A stretch of 64,000 nt of DNA, from positions 25,041 to 89,040 of the forward strand of contig NZ_JACKZS010000008.1 in NCBI RefSeq assembly GCF_014222285.1, read 5' to 3'. The notes below the pieces were generated by a model. It had not been told where the DNA came from and did no database searches. It was given only the letters and a program-made list of their open reading frames with translations. A program made the translations under genes and the position numbers. Below are positions 17,727 to 24,829 of this stretch, piece after piece. Source of the DNA: Nostoc sp. UCD121 (GTDB taxonomy: Bacteria; Cyanobacteriota; Cyanobacteriia; Cyanobacteriales; Nostocaceae). Position 1 is the first letter of the stretch. Every line of letters starts with the position of its first letter.

Positions 17727-18734
17727 ATGAATAAACTGCTGACTATTGCCATACCCACTTATAATCGTGCCGATTTACTTGATAAACAGCTAACATGGTT
17801 GGCTCAAGCTATCAAAGGCTTTGAAGATGAGTGTGAGATTTTAGTATCCGATAATTGTTCAACAGATAATACTCAGGAGGTAATTCAAAAATGGCAAGCT
17901 GCACTTAACAATATTACATTTAAATCAAATAAAAATTCAAAGAATTTAGGCGTAGTTAAAAATATTATGTATTGCCTAAAGTCTACAACAACAAAATATG
18001 TTTGGACAATCGGCGATGATGACCCAATTCAAGATAGAGCAATTGCTTATGTGATTAGCAAACTCAGACAACACGAAGATTTATCATTATTGTTCCTCAA
18101 CTTTTCTGGTCGTAACCAAATTACTGGTGAACCAGTTCATCCACCAAAAATAGTTGGTAATCGCTGGTTTGATGTTGATAGTGAAGATGGTAAGGGTGAT
18201 GGTAAAGCCATATTTGAACATTGTTTTTCAAAAAGTGTCGGTGCAGTCATTTTTCTGACTGCTACAGTCTATCGCACTGACTTAGTAAAACGCGCTCTAC
18301 AAGATTGGCAAGATGCTGAGAATAACTGGATATCTTTAGCATATTTAGCCGGATATTGTGCTGCTAATGGTAGTGTAATTGTCACTAAAGAGACTTATTT
18401 AGAATGTATTGTTGGTGTGAGTTATTGGCAGAAAGAACCACAATCAGCACTGTTAATGCAATACAAACACATCCCCGAAGTTATTTTGAAATTAGAGCAA
18501 AGTGGATATTCTAAACAATTTTGTAGACGGATGCTTCTGCAGAACGGTAAAGAAGTCAACTTAAAAGTTTTCTTGGGTGCTTTAAGAAGATGGCCGATGT
18601 CCGCCATCAAAACAGTAGTTCCATTTATGGCTTTAGTCAGCTTGTGTGCTTTTGATTTGATGGTTTCTAAAGAGTTTGGGTTAGCAGAATCAAGTGAAAT
18701 CTCTACTGAAGAAGTGCGAAGCTATAAGCCCTAA
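17727..18734 (+). CDS. Family 2 glycosyltransferase
   Basis: A 335-residue GT-A enzyme without membrane segments. The start LTIAIPTYNRADLLDKQLTW, the nucleotide-contact Asp in ILVSDNCSTDNTQE and the metal-binding triad in TIGDDDPIQD (about 94) are in place. It would transfer one sugar from a nucleotide donor to the lipid-linked envelope oligosaccharide on the cytoplasmic face. Donor and linkage are not readable. A gap of about 195 bases with AT-rich sequence separates it from the methyltransferase, so an internal promoter is possible. Confidence 0.88.
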   Translation: MNKLLTIAIPTYNRADLLDKQLTWLAQAIKGFEDECEILVSDNCSTDNTQEVIQKWQAALNNITFKSNKNSKNLGVVKNIMYCLKSTTTKYVWTIGDDDPIQDRAIAYVISKLRQHEDLSLLFLNFSGRNQITGEPVHPPKIVGNRWFDVDSEDGKGDGKAIFEHCFSKSVGAVIFLTATVYRTDLVKRALQDWQDAENNWISLAYLAGYCAANGSVIVTKETYLECIVGVSYWQKEPQSALLMQYKHIPEVILKLEQSGYSKQFCRRMLLQNGKEVNLKVFLGALRRWPMSAIKTVVPFMALVSLCAFDLMVSKEFGLAESSEISTEEVRSYKP

Positions 18735-18784
18735 GTTACTAATTTACTAACAAATATATTTCACAAACAGAAGGTATTTACACC

Positions 18785-19657
18785 ATGCTTAACGCTATTA
18801 AACGCAAAATAGCTACACTCTCATCTGACTTTGAATATTACCTAGCTCGTTGGAAGCATAGCAGAAATCTGCCAGCATTAGCAGGAAGCGATGTCTACGA
18901 CGGGCTACGCCTACGCAACATCCTTAAGACTCTCAAAAAAGATGGTGTTTACGTCACTAACTTGGCCGATTTAGGGTTCGACTCTAGCTCCGAACTGCTC
19001 AAAGCTGCTCACCATCAATTGCTTCAGATGGAAAATCCCACCAATGAGCATCTAGATGAAAGGTTGCCACAAATTTATACAGTTACAGGTTTACCAGAAT
19101 TTTATGCCTGGGGGGTAGAGAAAAGGCTACTCAACATCATCGAAAATTATATCGGTCTTCCAATTGCTTTTCATGGTGTACATTTACGCAAAGATTTCAA
19201 GAGCAAATATCAGTTTGGGACACTACTATGGCATAGCGATGCAGAAGATCGGCGGATTATCAAAATCATTATTTACTTGAATGATGTAGAAGAAAAAACT
19301 GGGCCTTTTCAATACATCCCCCGCTCCCTAACTTCCTTATTTAGTTGGAATTATTTTCGACTTTACTACAAACTTTGGAAGTCAGGCTATATGGGTATTG
19401 ACGATGAACAAGTAAAACCAGTCATCCCCAAATCAGCTTGGAAATCCTGCCCAGGGCCAGCAGGTACAGTCATTATTGTAGATACCAAAAATGCCCTACA
19501 TCACGGCACAGTTCGTACAGAAGACAGGTCAACACTATTCTTTTGTTACACCGCCAATCCTCCTGAACGGCCAGACCTCTGCACCCAATACTGGGATGAT
19601 ACTTATCCCAGAATAGAGTTACAGTCTGCATCAGATGCAGTTAAAGTTTCGAATTAA
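18785..19657 (+). CDS. PhyH-like Fe(II)/2-oxoglutarate dioxygenase
   Basis: This 290-residue protein has the facial triad of the phytanoyl-CoA dioxygenase group: LLWHSDAEDRR (HxD, about residue 148), then a distal His in NALHHGTVR (about 238) and an Arg a few residues later for 2-oxoglutarate binding (VRTEDRSTLFF). GPFQYIPRS between them is a common core element. The first 60 residues are not conserved in any family known to me. Members hydroxylate small molecules, including sugars and lipids; here the island suggests a sugar, acyl group or glycan substrate. It starts 50 bases after the GT2 gene, so the two are likely co-transcribed. Confidence 0.82.
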   Translation: MLNAIKRKIATLSSDFEYYLARWKHSRNLPALAGSDVYDGLRLRNILKTLKKDGVYVTNLADLGFDSSSELLKAAHHQLLQMENPTNEHLDERLPQIYTVTGLPEFYAWGVEKRLLNIIENYIGLPIAFHGVHLRKDFKSKYQFGTLLWHSDAEDRRIIKIIIYLNDVEEKTGPFQYIPRSLTSLFSWNYFRLYYKLWKSGYMGIDDEQVKPVIPKSAWKSCPGPAGTVIIVDTKNALHHGTVRTEDRSTLFFCYTANPPERPDLCTQYWDDTYPRIELQSASDAVKVSN

Positions 19658-19675
19658 AAACGTAAATTTAATTAA

Positions 19676-19830
19676 CCGCAGAGGCGCAGAGAACACAGAG
19701 AAAGAGAATTAGCTTCACGTAAAGGTAGAAACATGGGTTTATTTGTCAGTTTAAAGATGCCAGAAAACCAAATTTGTAGGTTTATCTCATATCTCTGTGC
19801 CCTCTGCATCTCTGGGGTTTGTTAAGCAGT
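19676..19830. repeat. Dispersed repeat: AACCGCAGAGGCGCAGAGAA type, inverted pair
   Basis: AACCGCAGAGGCGCAGAGAA at 19676 faces CTCTGTGCCCTCTGCATCTC at about 19795, forming an inverted pair about 100 bases apart. The same unit recurs at 28495-28535, 33810-33840 and 37540-37570, always between genes of the island. It looks like an unannotated repetitive family of the host genome. Confidence 0.6.
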
Positions 19831-19863
19831 TAGCACACCAACATTTATCTTAAAGGAAACATA

Positions 19864-20418
19864 ATGATTTTCACCGCAACCGAACTCAAAGACGCATTCA
19901 TTATTGACTTAGAAGAAAAGCCAGATCACCGAGGTTTTTTTGCTCGGTCTTTCTGCGCTCAAGAATTTGAAGCCCACGGATTAAAGCCAACAGTTGCCCA
20001 ATGCAACCTGTCTTTTAACTACAAAAAAGGCACTATCCGGGGAATGCACTATCAAATTCTGCCAGCAGCAGAAACGAAGTTAATTCGCTGTACTAAAGGC
20101 GCTATCTATGACGTAATTATTGATATGCGTCCTGAATCTCCTAGCTTTTTATCACACATTGGGGTGGAACTAACACCAGAAAACCGCCGCGCTTTATATG
20201 TTCCAGAAATGTTTGCTCACGGCTATCAAGCACTAACAGATGAAACTGAAGTGGTATATCAAGTAGGCGAATTTTACACGCCAGGGTATGAGAGAGGTTT
20301 ACGCTATGATGACCCATTCTTTGCCATTGATTGGCCTCTAGATGTGACTGAAATTTCTGAGAAAGATTTAAGTTGGCCTTTGTTGAGAATGATGACTGTT
20401 GGCGGTACTTCTAGATAA
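19864..20418 (+). CDS. rfbC: RmlC-like dTDP-4-dehydrorhamnose 3,5-epimerase
   Basis: The 184-residue cupin has the RmlC set: EKPDHRGFFARSF (Arg contact for the nucleotide), CNLSFNYKKGTIRGMHYQ with the catalytic His (about residue 62), KLIRCTKGAIYDVIIDMR with the Lys/Asp pair, VPEMFAHGYQAL and the later Tyr in EVVYQVGEFY. It inverts C3 and C5 of a 4-keto-6-deoxyhexose. No rmlA, rmlB or rmlD is in the window, so these must be elsewhere or the enzyme works on the CDP-sugar made here. It corresponds in type to alr2830 of PCC 7120 (from memory). AAGGAAAC lies just before the ATG. Confidence 0.93.
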   Translation: MIFTATELKDAFIIDLEEKPDHRGFFARSFCAQEFEAHGLKPTVAQCNLSFNYKKGTIRGMHYQILPAAETKLIRCTKGAIYDVIIDMRPESPSFLSHIGVELTPENRRALYVPEMFAHGYQALTDETEVVYQVGEFYTPGYERGLRYDDPFFAIDWPLDVTEISEKDLSWPLLRMMTVGGTSR

Positions 20419-20464
20419 AAATGGCGGTATTAAATGGTTCGTGAAATCATTTTTAACGAACCGC

Positions 20465-20525
20465 ATACTCCTACGGAAAAGCAAGCTACGCGCAGCGTCT
20501 CGTTAGAGAAGGACGCAAAGATCGC
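20465..20525. repeat. REP-like palindrome (GCAGCGTCTCGTTAGAGAA type)
   Basis: The stretch with CGCGCAGCGTCTCGTTAGAG and its relative at 24745-24780 (reverse orientation, TCTCTAACGAGACGCTAACG) are copies of one dispersed intergenic repeat. A related block is at 45310-45405. Confidence 0.55.
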
Positions 20526-20619
20526 AAAGTAAAGAAAGAAATTAGAATTGATGTAGATATGACTATCAATTACTAATTAAAGTTTGAGATATTAAGTTAA
20601 TGAAATTAGGTAGAAATAA

Positions 20620-21864
20620 ATGTCAAATAAGATTCTATCTCGTATCGCTAATACTATATCTTTTGTCTCCAACAAAGTACAAGCTCGGATTAATTACGCT
20701 AAGACCTTACAGGTTGTTTCTCTAAAGCCAAAACAACCTTCTAAGGGGAATATGCTTCTTTCTTATCGGATTGAGCCATTCCTCTTAAAACCTGGTCAGC
20801 CAATGCCTAATGACCACACTTGGTACTGGGAAGTTTGGCAAATAGCCCAAACTTTTTTAGACTTGGGCTATAACGTTGATGTTATCCAGTTCCACAATGA
20901 TAAATTCGTTCCGCAAAAGCACTACGCATTTTTCATTGATATCCGTCATCGGATGGAAGCACTTGCACCAAAACTCAATAAAGATTGCATCAAAATTTTC
21001 CATGTTGACATTGCAAATATGGTGTTTCGCAATGCAGCTGAATGCAACAGGCTTTTAGAAGTACAACAGCGCAAAGGTGTAACCTTAAAACCACAGCGAT
21101 TTGAGGTTCCTAACCTGGGAATCGAATATGCCGATTGCGCCATTGTGTTGGGTAACGATTTCACAACTGATACATTCAAATATGCCAACAAACCGATGTA
21201 TCGTATCCCAATTTCTTCGCCTACTGTTTATCCCTATCCTGACAAGAAAGATTTTGAAGCGGTAAGAAAACGTTTTCTGTGGTTTGGTGGTAGTGCTTTA
21301 GTCCTGAAAGGTTTAGATTTAGTTTTAGATGCCTTTGCTCAAATGCCGGAATACCATTTAACAGTTTGTGGCCCGGTAAGTAATGACAAAGAATTTGAGC
21401 AAGCTTTCTATAAAGAACTGTACGAAACACCTAACATTCACACTTATGGGTGGATTGATGTTAGTAGCCCTGACTTTATAGAGGTTACAAATAACTGTCT
21501 AGGGCTGGTTTATCCTTCGGTTTCTGAAGGACAGTCAGGAGCAGTAATTAGTTGCTTACAAGCTGGGCTAATTCCCATTTTAAGCTACGAATCTGGTGTT
21601 GATGTTCATGATTTTGGTGTGATTTTTGATAACCTTTCCCTTGAAGAAATTAAGGAAAAAGTTAGAAGTATTTCCAATTTGCCTGTTGAAAACCTACAGA
21701 TGATGTCTCTGAGGGCATGGGAATATGCCAGAGCAAATCATACCAAAGAAAAATTTGCCCAAGTTTACAGAAATGTTGTAGAGAAAATTATCGAAAATCA
21801 CAGCCAGAAAAAACATACTGCTTCCACATCATCTAGCAAACAACCCGTTACTAGCAATCACTAA
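20620..21864 (+). CDS. Family 4-like glycosyltransferase with atypical EX7E motif
   Basis: This 414-residue protein has a GT-B shape. The C-terminal Rossmann half starts at FLWFGGSALVLKGLDLVLDAF (about 222) with HLTVCGPV and HTYGWIDV, as in GT4 enzymes. The donor-binding motif EX7E appears as SEGQSGAVISCLQAG, where the second Glu is replaced by Cys. The N-terminal half (DHTWYWEVWQIAQTFLDLGYNVDVIQF) resembles an acceptor-binding domain. The protein is probably a transferase for the envelope glycan, but the changed motif lowers certainty about activity. The last 25 residues are Ser/Thr/His-rich and low in complexity. Confidence 0.75.
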   Translation: MSNKILSRIANTISFVSNKVQARINYAKTLQVVSLKPKQPSKGNMLLSYRIEPFLLKPGQPMPNDHTWYWEVWQIAQTFLDLGYNVDVIQFHNDKFVPQKHYAFFIDIRHRMEALAPKLNKDCIKIFHVDIANMVFRNAAECNRLLEVQQRKGVTLKPQRFEVPNLGIEYADCAIVLGNDFTTDTFKYANKPMYRIPISSPTVYPYPDKKDFEAVRKRFLWFGGSALVLKGLDLVLDAFAQMPEYHLTVCGPVSNDKEFEQAFYKELYETPNIHTYGWIDVSSPDFIEVTNNCLGLVYPSVSEGQSGAVISCLQAGLIPILSYESGVDVHDFGVIFDNLSLEEIKEKVRSISNLPVENLQMMSLRAWEYARANHTKEKFAQVYRNVVEKIIENHSQKKHTASTSSSKQPVTSNH

Positions 21865-21973
21865 TCTTAATTCCCATGAAAATGTACTTAATATTTAGCT
21901 GTAAAAAATCATTAAGTGCAAGTTTATAGAGAATTTGTATCACAACCAACAGTTCCAAAAAGGAGTTTAGTTC

Positions 21974-23287
21974 ATGATTATTATCGATCGCGCCTTACAA
22001 GCCCGTGCAGCAGCAGGAAATCCTATTAAAGTGGGAATGATCGGTGCTGGTTTTATGGGTCGAGGAATTGCCAACCAAATTGTCAATTCAGTGCCAGGGA
22101 TGGAGTTAGTTGCTATCTCCAATCGCAAGATTGATGCAGCTAAACAAGCTTATTCGGAAGCAGGAATTGAAGATATTCAAGTTGTTGCAACTGTCAGCGA
22201 ATTAGAAGATGCGATCGCAAACGGTAAATATGCAGTCACAGAAGACGCTAAGTTACTGTGTCAGGCTGAGGGCATCGAGGCCATAATCGAAGTCACAGGT
22301 GCAGTGGAATTTGGCGCTCACATCGTAATGGAAGCGATCGCTCATCGCAAACATGTGATCATGATGAATGCCGAACTCGACGGCACTATTGGCCCCATCC
22401 TGAAAGTCTATGCTGACAAAGCAGGTGTCATTCTCAGCGCCTGTGATGGCGATCAGCCAGGGGTGCAAATGAACCTCTACCGCTTTGTAAAAAGCATTGG
22501 TCTAACTCCGTTATTGTGCGGTAACATTAAAGGACTCCAAGACCCCTATCGCAATCCCACCACCCAGGAAGGATTTGCTAAACGTTGGGGTCAAAAGCCC
22601 CACATGGTGGCTAGCTTCGCTGACGGAACCAAAATTTCCTTCGAGCAAGCGATCGTTGCCAATGCCACAGGGATGAAAGTCGCCAAACGGGGAATGTTGG
22701 GATATGACTTCAACGGTTATGTCGAGGAAATGACCCATTTATATGATGTTGAACAACTCAAAGAACTGGGTGGTATTGTCGATTATGTAGTTGGAGCAAA
22801 ACCAGGCCCAGGCGTATATGTATTTGCCACTCACGACGATCCCAAGCAACGCCACTATCTCAACTTATACAAATTAGGCGAAGGCCCACTTTACAGCTTC
22901 TATACTCCTTATCACCTCTGTCATTTTGAAGTTCCTTTGTCTGTAGCGCGTGCTGTCCTCTTCGGTGATGCCGTTATGTCCCCGCTAGCAGGCCCGTTAG
23001 TAGATGTTGTCACCACCGCCAAAATCGACTTGAAAGCTGGAGAAACCCTAGATGGCATCGGTTACTACATGACCTACGGACAATGTGAGAATTCCCCCAT
23101 CGTCCAACAGCAAAATCTCCTACCAATTGGTTTAGCTGAAGGATGTCGCCTGAAACGGGATATTAATAAGGATCAAGTTCTCACTTATGAGGATGTAGAA
23201 TTACCTGAAGGCAGACTCTGCGACCAACTAAGAACTGAGCAAAACAATTATTTCGCCCCAGAAAAAATCTTGGTAGCAGTTGGGTAA
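21974..23287 (+). CDS. NAD(P)-dependent oxidoreductase with SAF domain
   Basis: The 437-residue protein begins with a Rossmann domain (VGMIGAGFMGRGIANQIV, about residues 19-36), followed by a homoserine-dehydrogenase-like middle region (HVIMMNAELDGTIGPIL, SACDGDQPGVQMNL, GNIKGLQDPYRNPTTQ) and a C-terminal SAF-like domain (LPIGLAEGCRLKRDINKDQVLTYEDVEL). Proteins of this architecture occur in sugar and sugar-acid pathways, where they act on linear sugar acids or related aldehydes, but the substrate here is unknown. It probably corresponds to alr2831 of the PCC 7120 HEP island, whose disruption affects HEP (from memory). AGGAG lies eight bases before the ATG. Good HIP1 density suggests long residence in the genome. 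Confidence 0.83.
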   Translation: MIIIDRALQARAAAGNPIKVGMIGAGFMGRGIANQIVNSVPGMELVAISNRKIDAAKQAYSEAGIEDIQVVATVSELEDAIANGKYAVTEDAKLLCQAEGIEAIIEVTGAVEFGAHIVMEAIAHRKHVIMMNAELDGTIGPILKVYADKAGVILSACDGDQPGVQMNLYRFVKSIGLTPLLCGNIKGLQDPYRNPTTQEGFAKRWGQKPHMVASFADGTKISFEQAIVANATGMKVAKRGMLGYDFNGYVEEMTHLYDVEQLKELGGIVDYVVGAKPGPGVYVFATHDDPKQRHYLNLYKLGEGPLYSFYTPYHLCHFEVPLSVARAVLFGDAVMSPLAGPLVDVVTTAKIDLKAGETLDGIGYYMTYGQCENSPIVQQQNLLPIGLAEGCRLKRDINKDQVLTYEDVELPEGRLCDQLRTEQNNYFAPEKILVAVG

Positions 23288-23317
23288 TATCGTTTCCAAA
23301 AATATTTGCGACAAATG

Positions 23318-23460
23318 AATTGGCTGTAGGGGTGTACAGCTGTACGCCCCTTATAAGTTTCGGATAAGATCCCCCCGCCTGCGGCGACCCCCTTAAAAAG
23401 GGGGTAAAAATTACAAAAAGCCCCCCCTTTTAAGGGGGGTTGGGGGGATATCCAAAGCCC
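23318..23460. repeat. Two dispersed repeats: palindrome and C-rich/G-rich element
   Basis: A family-P palindrome (arm GTAGGGGTGTACAGC with an imperfect second arm, about 23325-23352) is followed by a block of CCCCC and GGGGG runs (23369-23455: CCCTTAAAAAGGGGG and CTTTTAAGGGGGG). The latter resembles the interior of the MITE-like element at 230-300. Both lie in the 306-base gap between the SAF oxidoreductase and the next glycosyltransferase. Confidence 0.6.
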
Positions 23461-23593
23461 CTACCAACATATTTGTCGCCAGAATTTCGTAAAGAGAGAG
23501 GATAGGAAGCTATACTGCGGGACACTAAAGTTGTTGATAATAACTTGCTGGGGAGCGTTGAAACAAACCTGATCGAAACTTTAGGTCAAATTC

Positions 23594-24694
23594 ATGAAAA
23601 TTGCTCTAGTCCATGATTATTTAACCCAGCGAGGTGGGGCAGAGCGTGTATTTGAACTGCTTTGTAAGCGTTATCCTGAAGCAGACATTTTCACATCTCT
23701 GTACGATCGCCAAAAAACCATCGATTTAGGCGATCGCATCGTTAACACAACCTTCTTACAAAAAATCCCTGGTGCAGCAAGATATTTCAGGTCAATGGCT
23801 CCTCTATATTTTCCTGCTTTTCGCGCCTTGGATCTGCAAGACTACGATCTAATTATTAGCAGTAGCACCAGCTTCGCCAAAGCAGTACGAAAAAACCCCA
23901 ACGCTCGCCACATTTGCTTTTGCCATAACGTCACCCGTTTTTTATGGGATACGGCAACTTATTTAAGGGAGTACGGAGACTATAGATATTTTGCACCTTT
24001 AATTGAACAAGTATTTCAATTAATGAGAAAGGTAGACCTGAAATATGCACAGGAACCTGACCTTTACATTGCCAATTCTAGTGTCGTTGCCCGCCGTATT
24101 GAAAGTATTTATGGCAAAAAGGCAATGATGGTGAACTATCCAATTGATACTAGTAAATTTGTTTTTTCAGATATAAAAGATGAATATTATCTGGCTTCAG
24201 CCCGGATGATTAGCTATAAACGCCTTGATATAATAGTCGAAGCTTTTAACTGGCTAGGATGGCACTTATTAATATCAGGTGATGGGCCAGAACTAGAACG
24301 GTTAAAATCTAAAGCATTAAAAAATATTGTGTTCTTGGGACACGTAAGTGATAGAACCCGCAAAGACTTGTTTTCCAAAGCCAAGTCTATTATTGTCGCA
24401 GCCTTAGAAGATTACGGGTTAGTTCCAGTAGAGGCAAATGCTAGCGGCACACCAGTCATCGCTTATGGTGCAGGTGGAGTATTAGATACTCAAATACCAG
24501 GTGAAACAGGAGTCTTTTTCAAAAGACAAACACCCGAATCTCTACAAATTGCATTACAAGAAGCTAATGGCATCTCTTGGGATTACGATCGCATCCGTAA
24601 TCATGCAGTAGCAAACTTCTCAGAGAATGCCTTCTTTGGGAAAGTTGATCAAATTATTAACCAAGCTTGTGGCGGACATCAAATATTCATTTGA
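23594..24694 (+). CDS. Family 4 glycosyltransferase
   Basis: A 366-residue GT-B enzyme. MKIALVHDYLTQRGGAERVF is the typical N-terminal glycine-rich acceptor-side motif; the donor-side half starts at YYLASARMISYKRLDIIVEAF (about 196) with LLISGDGPELERL and the EX7E motif in ALEDYGLVPVEANASGTPVIA (about 279). It is close in style to bacterial mannosyltransferases of the WbaZ group, which cannot be proved here. The position matches a glycosyltransferase in the PCC 7120 HEP island ahead of the Wzc-like gene. Confidence 0.9.
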   Translation: MKIALVHDYLTQRGGAERVFELLCKRYPEADIFTSLYDRQKTIDLGDRIVNTTFLQKIPGAARYFRSMAPLYFPAFRALDLQDYDLIISSSTSFAKAVRKNPNARHICFCHNVTRFLWDTATYLREYGDYRYFAPLIEQVFQLMRKVDLKYAQEPDLYIANSSVVARRIESIYGKKAMMVNYPIDTSKFVFSDIKDEYYLASARMISYKRLDIIVEAFNWLGWHLLISGDGPELERLKSKALKNIVFLGHVSDRTRKDLFSKAKSIIVAALEDYGLVPVEANASGTPVIAYGAGGVLDTQIPGETGVFFKRQTPESLQIALQEANGISWDYDRIRNHAVANFSENAFFGKVDQIINQACGGHQIFI

Positions 24695-24829
24695 TTTCTT
24701 AATCTTTTTCCACTATAAGATTACCTATTGCTTTTCTCTCCTCCTTGGCGCACTTCTCTAACGAGACGCTAACGCGAAGGTGGTTCGTAAAAAAATAGGT
24801 ACTCTTCGGGATATCTCTTAGCGTAAGTC

